Shown piece by piece: positions 1 through 7,986 of a stretch of DNA of 64,000 bases. The position numbers were made by a program, and so were the translations under genes. This DNA is from Moraxella macacae 0408225. GTDB lineage: Bacteria; Pseudomonadota; Gammaproteobacteria; Pseudomonadales; Moraxellaceae. Each line of letters starts with the position of its first letter. Within the stretch, counting starts at the first letter, position 1. The stretch is taken from assembly GCF_000320365.1 (NCBI RefSeq), contig NZ_ANIN01000001.1, forward strand, positions 682,001 through 746,000, written 5' to 3'. The notes under the pieces are model-generated. The model was not told the DNA's origin. It did not search any database and worked only from the letters and a program-made list of their open reading frames with translations.

Positions 1-663
1 GCGAGCCGCCGCCTACGCAAACAAAACCAAGTTCCTGCGATTATTTATGGTGCAGACAAAGAACCATTGGCAGTGGCTTTACGTTATAATGAATTAATCA
101 AATCATTACAAACTGAAGCGTTTTTCTCGCACATTTTGACAATCAATGTCGAAGGTCATGGTACAGAAGAAGTGGTGATTAAAGATCTACAACGCCATCC
201 GGCCAAAAACACTCCGATGCACGCTGATTTTCAACGCATTGTGCGTGGCCAAGAGATGCATGTAACCGTACCATTCCATTATGAAGGTGCAGATGTTGCT
301 CCAGGCCACAAAGAAGGCGGTATCTTTACCTCAAATGCAACCGAAATTGAGGTTACCTGTATTCCATCAAAAATCCCTGAATTCATCAAAGTTGACGTAT
401 CGTCTATGCAAATCGGTGACTCTATCCACCTACAAGATGTAACAATGCCTGAGGGTGTGGTTATCCGTGAATTGCAAGCTGAAAACGCTGTAAACCGTAC
501 AATTGCAACCATGCAAGCACCAACGGTTGAAGTGCTTGAGCCAATTGAGCCTGAAGAGCACAAAGAAGCAGCAGGCACGCGTGATCCTGAAGGTGACGAA
601 GAAGCTCGTAAACTTCAAGCTCAAGACGAAACTCACGATGCTCCAAAATCTGATGATGAATAA
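1..663 (+). CDS. rplY: 50S ribosomal protein L25/Ctc, 5' truncated
   Basis: Binds 5S rRNA in the large ribosomal subunit; this is the long Ctc/TL5 form with a C-terminal second domain. The reading frame is open from base 1 (ASRRLRKQNQVPAIIYG...), which matches the conserved L25 start region, so the true start lies just upstream of the window and the TTG at 67 in the ORF track is not the start. The L25 beta-barrel domain covers roughly the first 85 visible residues and the Ctc domain follows. It ends in a very acidic tail. pth follows after 25 bp, the usual rplY-pth pairing, so the two are probably co-transcribed. Confidence 0.93.
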   Translation, partial: ASRRLRKQNQVPAIIYGADKEPLAVALRYNELIKSLQTEAFFSHILTINVEGHGTEEVVIKDLQRHPAKNTPMHADFQRIVRGQEMHVTVPFHYEGADVAPGHKEGGIFTSNATEIEVTCIPSKIPEFIKVDVSSMQIGDSIHLQDVTMPEGVVIRELQAENAVNRTIATMQAPTVEVLEPIEPEEHKEAAGTRDPEGDEEARKLQAQDETHDAPKSDDE

Positions 664-688
664 TTTTGTGATTGTTGGATAATTTTTT

Positions 689-1288
689 GTGTCTAAAATC
701 AAATTGTCTCAAGTCAAATTGATTGTTGGACTTGGCAACCCAGGTCAGCAGTATGCCAAAACACGGCATAATGCTGGCTTTTGGTTTGTGGAACGGATTG
801 CTCGGGATTTTAACCTTGATCTGGCTTTTGAAAAAAGGTTTCATGGATTGGTTGGACGCGGACAAGTGCATGGACATGATGTGCGTTTGTTATTGCCACA
901 AACTTTTATGAATAAATCAGGCGAGTCGGTAACACCCTTTGTCAATTTTTACAACATTGCCAATGATGCCATGCTGATCGCTCATGATGAACTGGATCTT
1001 AGTGTTGCCCAAATGCGTTTTAAAACTGGCGGCGGACACGGCGGACATAATGGTTTGCGTGATATTGTGCCACATTTAGGGGCGGATTTTCACCGTTTGC
1101 GACTGGGTATTGGACGGCCTGCAAACAAATCTCAAGTGTCTAATTATGTGCTTGGCATACCCAGTTCTGATGAAAAAATCAGCCTTGATTTAATGCTTGA
1201 TGAAGCCATGCATCAACTGCCTAATTTGTTAAACGGTGAGTTTGACAAAGTCCAACAAGCAATTAACGGTTTTAAATTGCCTAATTAG
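689..1288 (+). CDS. pth: Peptidyl-tRNA hydrolase
   Basis: Releases tRNA from prematurely dropped peptidyl-tRNAs in the cytoplasm. The N-terminus carries the family signature [19 protein letters not shown], with the catalytic His and the substrate-binding Asn, and a later AHDELDL provides the conserved Asp. The product is 199 aa, normal for bacterial Pth. The start is GTG at 689, giving MSKIKLSQ. An ATG downstream would remove part of the first beta strand, so GTG is preferred. It lies directly behind rplY, as in many gammaproteobacteria. Confidence 0.95.
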   Translation: MSKIKLSQVKLIVGLGNPGQQYAKTRHNAGFWFVERIARDFNLDLAFEKRFHGLVGRGQVHGHDVRLLLPQTFMNKSGESVTPFVNFYNIANDAMLIAHDELDLSVAQMRFKTGGGHGGHNGLRDIVPHLGADFHRLRLGIGRPANKSQVSNYVLGIPSSDEKISLDLMLDEAMHQLPNLLNGEFDKVQQAINGFKLPN

Positions 1289-1358
1289 GTTAGGCGTTTT
1301 TTTTGATATTTTTATTGGTAATTTTTATTGCCAAAAAGTTTTTATTGTTGAGAATTGT

Positions 1359-1739
1359 ATGCAATTAACCATGTTAAAAGCCAAATTACACCGGGCCAGA
1401 GTTACGCATTGTGAGTTACATTACGAAGGTTCGTGCGGAATTGATAGTGAACTGCTAGATTTGGCGGGCATTCGTGAAAATGAATCCATTGATATTTACA
1501 ATGTAAACAATGGCAAGCGTTTTCGTACTTATGCCATTCGTGCCGAGGCGGGTTCAAAAATAATCTCGCTAAATGGTGCAGCAGCCCATATGGCGGAGCT
1601 TGGAGATATCGTGATTATTGCCAGTTACGCCCAAATGGACGAAGCAGAAGCCGACAAACATCAGCCACGTTTGGTGTATTTAGATGAAGGCAATGTGTTA
1701 AAAGACACAGCCAATGTTATTCCAGTGCAAGTGGCATAA
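1359..1739 (+). CDS. panD: Aspartate 1-decarboxylase
   Basis: Makes beta-alanine from aspartate for pantothenate and CoA synthesis; a pyruvoyl enzyme that self-cleaves. The ORF track opens at 1236, but the first 41 residues do not look like PanD. Starting at ATG 1359 gives [17 protein letters not shown] and places the Gly24-Ser25 cleavage pair (EGS) exactly where expected, with 126 aa in total. The pth stop is 70 bp upstream. No other pan gene is in the window. Confidence 0.95.
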   Translation: MQLTMLKAKLHRARVTHCELHYEGSCGIDSELLDLAGIRENESIDIYNVNNGKRFRTYAIRAEAGSKIISLNGAAAHMAELGDIVIIASYAQMDEAEADKHQPRLVYLDEGNVLKDTANVIPVQVA

Positions 1740-1844
1740 CTTACTAAGTTGCTTGTCAAGCTCAAACTGCTTGTCAAGTTCAAGTTGCTTATCAGGTTTT
1801 TACAGCATTGACAGATTTGCTATAGACTTTATTTTATCAATTCC

Positions 1845-1876
1845 CTAAAATAGCCTATCTTTGGCTATTTTTTTTG
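1845..1876 (+). terminator. Hairpin with T run between panD and the sensor kinase
   Basis: AAAATAGCC, a 7-nt loop, then GGCTATTTT followed by a T run. It looks like the rho-independent terminator of the rplY-pth-panD run. The T run ends only a few bases before the kinase ATG at 1880, which is unusual. Confidence 0.75.
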
Positions 1877-1879
1877 GTT

Positions 1880-3529
1880 ATGTCATTATTTTCATCGTTA
1901 AATCAGTCGATTTTTTTGCGTATTTATGCAGGGTTACTGCTTGTTTGTTTGTTGGCGGCGTTATTTGCTCAACTGCTTTTGACAACAATTAATGCCGAGC
2001 GGGTGCAAACTTACCGCGAAAACATGGCAACCGCAGGTTTTCACCTAATCAGTGAGGGTTTGGTGCGTCAAAAAAGCGACATTGCACGCAAACGCTGGCT
2101 CAATGATGTCAGTATTTTGTTTGACAATGATTTTCATTTACAAGATTTTGATAAAAATAAGTTTAAAAATAGTGAGCTGAATCGTTTAGAAAAACAAAAA
2201 TCTGTGGTGCGTTTTGATCCAAAAACCACCGATGCCGAAATTTTTCATAAGGTTGCCAATAGCAACCAAATCATTTACGTTAACATCACAAAATTAAGCG
2301 AACAACAGATGAAAGGGCTTGGCGTGTTGTTGTTAGATGATTTGTCTTATTATCCCACAGTAGAGGCCAAGCAACAACGCTTGCAGGTTTTGCAGTCGTA
2401 TTTTCCGTTTAAGTTGTCGCTACAAAATTTAGAAAATTTAAAACTGGACTCTGATCAACAGTCGCGGTTGTTGCGTAAAGACATTGTCATCTCGTTTAAA
2501 GACAGTGCCAGTGTCGAAAACTCATCGTTTCGGATTTTAGCTCCAACTGAAATTCCAGGCATTGTCGTGGTGCTTGGTGCAATTCCACTATTTAATTGGT
2601 TTCCACTAAATTTAATTATTAGCATTACTTTAATAAGTATGTTTTTGATTAGCCTGGGTGTGTACGCAATGATTTTTCCGCTCGAGCGTAAATTACAGTT
2701 GATTCAGACAGGGATTAGCAAGGTTCGTGGTGGCAAACTGGATACTAAGGTTAAAGTGATTGGTGAAGATGAAATTGCTCATTTGGCATTGACGTTTAAC
2801 AGTATGACGGAGCATATTCGGCGTCTGATTGAGTCGCAGCGTGAATTGACGCGTGCGGTGTCGCATGAATTAAGAACCCCTGTGGCACGCATTCGTTTTG
2901 CAGTGGACATGCTTGCTGATACTGATGAATATGAAGATCGCATGAGTCAGCGTGATTATATTGAGCAAGACATTGAAGATTTAAACGCGTTGATTGATGA
3001 AATTTTGACTTATGCCAAATTAGAAGAAGGCTCGCCAAAAATGGAGTGGGAGGAGATAAAACTATCAGATTTGGTTGCCCAAATTGTACGCGAAACCAAC
3101 GCACTTGGCAAATCCGTGGTGGTTGAAGCAGGACAAATTGACGATAAAGCGGTGGCGGTGGCGGATAGACGGTATTTGCACCGCGTTTTGCAAAATTTGG
3201 CAGGCAATGCAACGCGTTATGCCAATAAAAAAATCATCGTAACTGCAGGCGTTAATAAAAAAGAAGCCTTTATCAGTGTGGAAGATGACGGCCAGGGCAT
3301 TCCTAAAAAAGATCGCGAAAAAGTGTTCATTCCTTTTGCGCGTCTAGATGACAGCCGTACTCGTGCCACGGGCGGTTATGGATTGGGTTTGTCAATCGTA
3401 TCGCGCATTGCGTTTTGGTTTAATGGTAAAATGAGTGTCGACGAAAGTCCAACTTTGGGTGGTGCAAGGTTTATCATGACATGGCCAATCAAGCCCTTAG
3501 CCAACAGTTTGGTGATCAAAACCGATTGA
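1880..3529 (+). CDS. BfmS/RstB-type sensor histidine kinase, no adjacent response regulator
   Basis: Membrane two-component kinase of about 549 aa. It has a membrane segment near residues 10-32, a periplasmic sensor region, a second membrane segment around 240-260, HAMP, an HisKA box with AVSHELRTPVARIRF (phospho-His), an N box (NLAGNATRYA) and G boxes (DDGQGIP, GGYGLGLSI). Length and H-box context resemble BfmS/RstB of Acinetobacter-type systems, which control envelope and biofilm genes. In those systems the response regulator gene sits directly upstream; here panD is upstream and a methyltransferase downstream, so the partner must be elsewhere. ATG 1880 is chosen over TTG 1874. No good ribosome binding site is visible because the terminator T run occupies that place. 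Confidence 0.8.
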   Translation: MSLFSSLNQSIFLRIYAGLLLVCLLAALFAQLLLTTINAERVQTYRENMATAGFHLISEGLVRQKSDIARKRWLNDVSILFDNDFHLQDFDKNKFKNSELNRLEKQKSVVRFDPKTTDAEIFHKVANSNQIIYVNITKLSEQQMKGLGVLLLDDLSYYPTVEAKQQRLQVLQSYFPFKLSLQNLENLKLDSDQQSRLLRKDIVISFKDSASVENSSFRILAPTEIPGIVVVLGAIPLFNWFPLNLIISITLISMFLISLGVYAMIFPLERKLQLIQTGISKVRGGKLDTKVKVIGEDEIAHLALTFNSMTEHIRRLIESQRELTRAVSHELRTPVARIRFAVDMLADTDEYEDRMSQRDYIEQDIEDLNALIDEILTYAKLEEGSPKMEWEEIKLSDLVAQIVRETNALGKSVVVEAGQIDDKAVAVADRRYLHRVLQNLAGNATRYANKKIIVTAGVNKKEAFISVEDDGQGIPKKDREKVFIPFARLDDSRTRATGGYGLGLSIVSRIAFWFNGKMSVDESPTLGGARFIMTWPIKPLANSLVIKTD

Positions 3530-3583
3530 TTTACCAAACAATTGTTATTACAATAAATCTGTAGTCTTTTTTTAGGAAAATTT

Positions 3584-4776
3584 ATGAAAGAAACCAAAAA
3601 CAAAAACCTATCCGCCGCCAAAAAAGCCAAAAACGATGAATTCTACACCCAATATCACGATATTGAAAAAGAAATGAATGCGTATTTGGAATTTAATGCC
3701 GATGTGTTTCGCGGTAAAACCATTTTATTGCCCTGCGATGACCCAGAATGGAGCAATTTTACGCGCTATTTTGCCCAAAGATTTCACGCTTTAGGTATAA
3801 AGAAATTAATTAGCACGAGTTTCGCCCACGAAAGTAAAAAATTGGACGCACCGTATCAATTGACTTTATTTGAAGAACAAAGCCCCAAATTTGACAAATC
3901 TAAATCCACCAAAAAAGGCAAAATCTTTACTTTAACCAAAGACAATAATAACGATGGCATTGTAGATTTGGACGATTTGGAATGGGAATATTTAAAGGGC
4001 GATGGCGATTTTAGAAGCGATGAAATAAAACAACTGCGTGATGAAGCGGATATTATTATTACCAATCCGCCGTTTTCGTTGTTTAGGGAGTTTTTAAATT
4101 GGATAATTAACGGGGGGGGGGGGAGAAACAGTTTGCCATTATTGGCAATATGAATGCGATTACTTATAAAGATTTATTTCCGTTAATTCAAGATAATAAA
4201 GTTTGGCTTGGTGCAACAAATTTTAATCAGGGAATGTATTTTAGAGTACCAGAAGGTTTTATTTATGCCGAAAGTTATAAATTTGAAAGAGAACAAGATG
4301 GCGTTAAAGTAAATAGAGTTCCCGGTGTTTGTTGGTTTACCAATATAGAACACGGTCGTCGGCATCAGCCTTTGCAATTATTAACCATGGAAGAGAATTT
4401 ACGCTTTAATAAAAAAATACAAGGCAAAAATGCCTATCAACAATATGACAATTATAACGCGATAGAAGTTCCCGTAACAAGTGCCATACCGAGTGATTAT
4501 GACGGCGTAATGGGCGTGCCGATTAGTTTTTTGGATAAATATTGTCCAGAGCAGTTTGAGATTTTGGGAATGTGTGAAAATGAAGATTTATATAATTTAA
4601 AAACAAAAGTTTATTCAAGCCAAGAAAAAAACGATGCTTATTTTGCTAAATTTGGTAAAAAAGGCAATTATGATTTAAATGCCAGTGCGGTTTTAGAAAC
4701 TAATAATAGATTAGAAAAAGTTTATCAACGGATTTTAATTCGTCATATTAAAAAGGAGTTAAACAATGAAAACTAA
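3584..4776 (+). pseudogene. M.EcoRI-like adenine DNA methyltransferase, frameshifted at a G12 tract (OFF phase)
   Basis: N6-adenine methyltransferase of the EcoRI methylase family. The first part (3584-4153) carries KKAKNDEFYTQYHDIE, CDDPEWSNF, GDGDFRS and the catalytic motif IV NPPFSLFREF. The second (4150-4776) continues with IIGNMNAITYKDLF, NKVWLG and YDGVMGVPISFLDKY. Both halves align end to end with what I recall of M.EcoRI. The frame breaks at twelve G residues (4112-4123). Ten or thirteen G would join the halves (NGGGEKQFAIIGN...), giving about 397 aa; twelve stops at TGA 4151. I read it as a phase-variable gene caught OFF, not a decayed one, because both halves are otherwise intact. 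RBS AGGAAA precedes ATG 3584. Its end overlaps the start of the DUF262-HNH gene by 11 bp. Confidence 0.85.
4112..4123 (+). repeat. Poly-G tract (G12) inside the methyltransferase gene
   Basis: Twelve consecutive G residues directly after the motif IV region. Lengths of 10 or 13 restore the full-length frame, 11 or 12 do not. It is a typical contingency-locus repeat for slipped-strand mispairing. Read or assembly error in the homopolymer cannot be excluded from one sequence. Confidence 0.9.
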
Positions 4777-5929
4777 ATTAAATACCAGTATTAGCATTAA
4801 AGAACTGTGCGCAGGCTTTGTTTATAATGAATTAGAAGGCAAGGGTTTATACGGCCTAAACGGCAAACTTACCATTCAGCCAGAATATCAGCGCAATTAT
4901 ATTTATAACGATGGCACAAAAGATGTCGCGGTTATTAATTCTATTTTGCAAGGTTATCCTTTGGGTTTAATTTATTTTAACCAAACAGGTGCGGATACTT
5001 TTGAAGTGCTGGACGGGCAACAGCGTATTACCAGTATTGGGCGGTTTGTAAAAGATAAATTTGCGGTAAATGATGATGACAATACGCCGAAATATTTTAG
5101 CAGTTTGCCAAAAGACAAACAAGAACTGATTTTAAACACCACCATACTCGTTTATGAATGCCAAGGCAGTGAGAGCGAAATAAAAGAGTGGTTTAAAACC
5201 ATTAATATTGTTGGCGTTCCGCTCAATAATCAAGAATTATTAAACGCCGTGTATTCAGGCAGCTTTGTAACTTTGGCCAAAGCAGAATTTAGCAATTCGC
5301 AAAATAATAAATTGCATAAATGGCAAGCCTTTGTAAAGGGCAATCCAAAACGCCAAGAAATATTAGAAGTGGCATTAGATTGGGTAAGCGGCGGCAATAT
5401 TAGCGAGTATATGAGCAGACATCGCAATGATAATAATATCAATGAATTAAAAACTTATTTTGAAACGGTAATAGATTGGGCAAGTGGTATTTTTATTGAT
5501 ATTAAAAAAGAAATGTGCGGTTTAGAATGGCATAGATTGTATGAACAATTTGGTAAAAATCCGTATAATCCACAAAAATTAAGCGAAAGAATAAACGAAC
5601 TGTATACCGACTCTAGCGTGGAAAATAAAAAAGGCATTTGGGAATATGTATTGGGCGGTGAATTGGATAAACGCTTATTAGACATTCGCATTTTTGATAA
5701 AAAAACCAAAGAACTTGCCTATAAAAAACAAACGCAAAAAGCGGAAAAGAAAAACATTTCTAATTGTCCGCTTTGTGCCGTGGGCGATAATAGCAATAAA
5801 ACTAAAACTTGGAAACTCACCGAAATGGAAGCCGACCATGTAACGGCGTGGAGTAAAGGCGGCTTAACGGGAATTGACAATTGTGAGATGCTGTGTAAAG
5901 TGCATAATCGGGCGAAGGGGAATAGGTGA
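4766..5929 (+). CDS. DUF262-HNH nuclease, probable restriction partner of the methyltransferase
   Basis: 387 aa. The N-terminal half is a DUF262 (GmrS/SspE-type) domain with [20 protein letters not shown] and the signature DGQQRITS, a ParB-like fold linked to nucleotide use in modification-dependent restriction. The C-terminus is an HNH nuclease with [16 protein letters not shown] and [11 protein letters not shown]. The ATG at 4766 overlaps the last codons of the methyltransferase, so translation is likely coupled. Context suggests the restriction part of an R-M pair, although EcoRI methylases normally pair with an unrelated endonuclease. It could instead be a type IV enzyme that cuts modified DNA. 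Target and cofactor cannot be read from the sequence. Confidence 0.8.
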   Translation: MKTKLNTSISIKELCAGFVYNELEGKGLYGLNGKLTIQPEYQRNYIYNDGTKDVAVINSILQGYPLGLIYFNQTGADTFEVLDGQQRITSIGRFVKDKFAVNDDDNTPKYFSSLPKDKQELILNTTILVYECQGSESEIKEWFKTINIVGVPLNNQELLNAVYSGSFVTLAKAEFSNSQNNKLHKWQAFVKGNPKRQEILEVALDWVSGGNISEYMSRHRNDNNINELKTYFETVIDWASGIFIDIKKEMCGLEWHRLYEQFGKNPYNPQKLSERINELYTDSSVENKKGIWEYVLGGELDKRLLDIRIFDKKTKELAYKKQTQKAEKKNISNCPLCAVGDNSNKTKTWKLTEMEADHVTAWSKGGLTGIDNCEMLCKVHNRAKGNR

Positions 5930-5950
5930 GTGGGTAATAAGAACCCTTGT

Positions 5951-5988
5951 GCATTGCAAAATTTTGCATTACAATCGTTTTGCAATGC
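5951..5988. promoter_or_regulatory. Inverted repeat, probable antitoxin operator
   Basis: GCATTGCAAAA and TTTTGCAATGC are perfect 11-bp inverted arms separated by 16 bp that contain another TTTTGCATT half-site. It sits 20 bp upstream of the RelB/DinJ-like ORF, where ribbon-helix-helix antitoxins bind to repress themselves. Confidence 0.6.
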
Positions 5989-6008
5989 AATCACCTTGAG
6001 GGCATAAT

Positions 6009-6161
6009 ATGAATACAAACTTTAATTTAAGACTGGATAAGCAACTAAAAGCACAATCTTTTAGCGTGATTGAAAGTTTTGGCATGACTCCAAGCCAGTT
6101 TATGCGTTTAATCTTAAAACAAGTGGCGGATACAGGCAGCTTGCCATTCAATCTGATTTAA
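6009..6161 (+). CDS. Short RelB/DinJ-family antitoxin-like protein, solitary
   Basis: 50 aa, too short for the ORF track: MNTNFNLRLDKQLK... then FGMTPSQFMRLILKQVADTG and LPFNL. This follows the ribbon-helix-helix DNA-binding half of DinJ/RelB antitoxins (pattern R-x-D-x-x-L-K, then G-M/L-T, then K-x-A...LPF). Family members usually run to 80-90 aa, with a C-terminal segment that wraps the toxin; that segment is missing here because a double stop (TAATAA) follows. No toxin gene follows; apbC is next. It may be a relic or an autonomous repressor. An inverted repeat lies just upstream. Confidence 0.65.
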   Translation: MNTNFNLRLDKQLKAQSFSVIESFGMTPSQFMRLILKQVADTGSLPFNLI

Positions 6162-6247
6162 TAAGATAACTTGATTTTTTTGGTTACAATGCCAATGTAA
6201 AACTAAATAACCACTCAAGCCACGGAGTAAAAACCACGGAGTTTAGT

Positions 6248-7399
6248 ATGCTGTTGTTTAAAAAACCCAAAAAAATTAGCCAAAATCAACTCAATCAAGC
6301 ATTGCAAGCGTTTCAAATTGCAGGCGAGTCCGCTACCGGTTTTATCCAAAAAAGCGAGGTCAAAGGCGATGTGTTAAATTTGACTTTACGCTTGCCTGAC
6401 AACCTTGATGTAGAAAAAATACACAGTGATTTAAGCAGTATGCTACATTTACAAGGAATAGGCGAGGTGAACATGAATGTTGTGTTGTATAAAGCCAAAG
6501 CAACAATGCCTAAAACCACAAATGCCATGCCAAACGCTGCCCAATCAAACGCCACTCACGCAGAAACTCCAATAACAAAACCTGCCACCAAACAATCACA
6601 AATCTTGCCACATCCGCGCATTCGGCATATTATCGTGGTAGCGTCAGGTAAAGGCGGGGTTGGTAAATCTACAACAACGGTAAACCTTGCCTTGGCTTTA
6701 CAACAATTAGGCAAAAAAGTGGGTATTTTAGATGCGGATATTTATGGGCCGTCGATTCCTGACATGCTTGGGGTTGCTGGCAAAAAACCCATGCTTGAAA
6801 ATGGTCAATTTATTCCGCTTGATGCTCATGGTTTGGCGGTGATGTCAATTGGCAGTCTGCTTGATAGCAAAAATACGCCTGTGGCTTGGCGTGGCATTAA
6901 AGCGGTTGGTGCGTTAATGCAACTGTATAATGACACTGATTTTCCGCCTCTTGATTATTTGGTGATTGACATGCCTCCTGGTACGGGCGACATTCAGCTA
7001 ACATTGGCACAAAAAATTCCTGTTACCGGAGCGGTAATTGTTACCACGCCACAATATATTGCCCTGCTTGATGCTCAAAAAGGCATCGAAATGTTTCACA
7101 AAACCGACATTCCTGTCATCGGTGTGGTAGAAAATATGGCGTTGCATACTTGTACAAACTGCGGGCATGTTGATGAGGTGTTTGGAATTGGTGGTGGCGA
7201 AAATTTGGCAAAAGAATATCAATTGCCACTACTAGGACGGTTGCCAATTGCCAAAAAAATCCGTGAAAATATGGACAAGGGCATACCAAGCGTGTTGGCA
7301 AATGATGAGTTTGGTGAATTTTATCTCAATATTGCCAAAAATATTGAAAACAACATTGCCAAATTTGCCAAAACTTATGACAATAACCGTATTTTTTAA
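6248..7399 (+). CDS. apbC: Iron-sulfur cluster carrier ATPase ApbC/Mrp
   Basis: Cytoplasmic P-loop protein that carries and delivers Fe-S clusters. The N-terminal 80 residues form the DUF59/MIP18-like domain, followed by a variable linker with many Asn, Thr and Ala. The MinD/Mrp NTPase domain has a deviant Walker A (SGKGGVGKSTT), DADIYGPS, DMPPGTGD and a CxxC cluster site (CTNCG). 383 aa is normal for the long Mrp form. RBS ACGGAG precedes the ATG; the CACGGAGT motif is duplicated just upstream. Confidence 0.95.
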   Translation: MLLFKKPKKISQNQLNQALQAFQIAGESATGFIQKSEVKGDVLNLTLRLPDNLDVEKIHSDLSSMLHLQGIGEVNMNVVLYKAKATMPKTTNAMPNAAQSNATHAETPITKPATKQSQILPHPRIRHIIVVASGKGGVGKSTTTVNLALALQQLGKKVGILDADIYGPSIPDMLGVAGKKPMLENGQFIPLDAHGLAVMSIGSLLDSKNTPVAWRGIKAVGALMQLYNDTDFPPLDYLVIDMPPGTGDIQLTLAQKIPVTGAVIVTTPQYIALLDAQKGIEMFHKTDIPVIGVVENMALHTCTNCGHVDEVFGIGGGENLAKEYQLPLLGRLPIAKKIRENMDKGIPSVLANDEFGEFYLNIAKNIENNIAKFAKTYDNNRIF

Positions 7400-7402
7400 C
7401 AG

Positions 7403-7447
7403 AACTATAATTTTAATAAAACTATAATTTTAACAAAACTATAAAAA
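7403..7447. repeat. 17-bp tandem repeat
   Basis: AACTATAATTTTAAYAA occurs twice and starts a third time between apbC and the DUF1653 gene. Confidence 0.75.
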
Positions 7448-7453
7448 GTTGCT

Positions 7454-7687
7454 ATGAATGATCTTATAAAAACAGGCGTTTATCGTCATTATAAAGGCAA
7501 TTTGTATCAAGTGCTGCACATTGCTTGTCATTCTGAAACCGAAGAATGGTTCGTGGTATATCGCCCATTGTACGGTGATGACACAATGCAACAAAGCGTT
7601 TGGGTGCGACCGCTTGCGATGTTTTGTGAAAGTGTGATACTGGAAAATCAGATTATACCACGTTTTGCATTTGTGTCTGACACTTGA
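7454..7687 (+). CDS. DUF1653 domain protein
   Basis: 77 aa. The sequence TGVYRHYKGNLYQVLHIACHSET...VVYRPLYG...VWVRPL is the DUF1653 core, a small beta-rich domain found alone or fused to other proteins. Function is not established. It follows apbC after 54 bp and a terminator follows it. Confidence 0.85.
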   Translation: MNDLIKTGVYRHYKGNLYQVLHIACHSETEEWFVVYRPLYGDDTMQQSVWVRPLAMFCESVILENQIIPRFAFVSDT

Positions 7688-7784
7688 ATAATGTAGCTAA
7701 ATCATGTAACTAAATGTTGCAACTAAATGTTGTAGCCAAATATTATTAACTGGGTTTTGTAACAAACAAGCACAATTAAAAAAG

Positions 7785-7820
7785 AAAAACCCAATACTTG
7801 GGCATTGTATTGGGTTTTTA
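7785..7820. terminator. Bidirectional terminator
   Basis: AAAAACCCAATAC, a short loop, then GTATTGGGTTTTT: a strong stem with A and T runs on the two sides. It serves the DUF1653 gene on the plus strand. The 166 bp from here to the oxidoreductase stop contain nothing I recognise. Confidence 0.85.
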
Positions 7821-7986
7821 GGGGGCTTTGTCTTCATCATGAAGTGGTGGCATACTAGCCATGATCCTTGTGCATCATTGCAACAACACCTTGTATCCGT
7901 TCATTCCTTGTGTTGATGTGGGTATTATAGCCAACATCGTAAGGCGCTACAAGATGACAAAAACGGATTTGTATGTAAGCATTTGC

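Noticed and set aside
461-877. Long antisense ORF across rplY/pth
   Set aside because: It is a shadow ORF. Its composition is unlike a protein and both sense genes are certain.
2796-3212. Antisense ORF in the BfmS-like gene
   Set aside because: It is a shadow of the kinase coding region with no recognisable domain.
4112-4123. G12 as simple sequencing error or a dead gene
   Set aside because: Cannot be excluded, but both gene halves are otherwise intact and the tract type is typical of contingency loci, so phase variation is the better reading.
3530-6247. Restriction island as a mobile element
   Set aside because: No integrase, transposase, terminal repeats or tRNA target flank it. Horizontal gain is plausible but the means is not visible.
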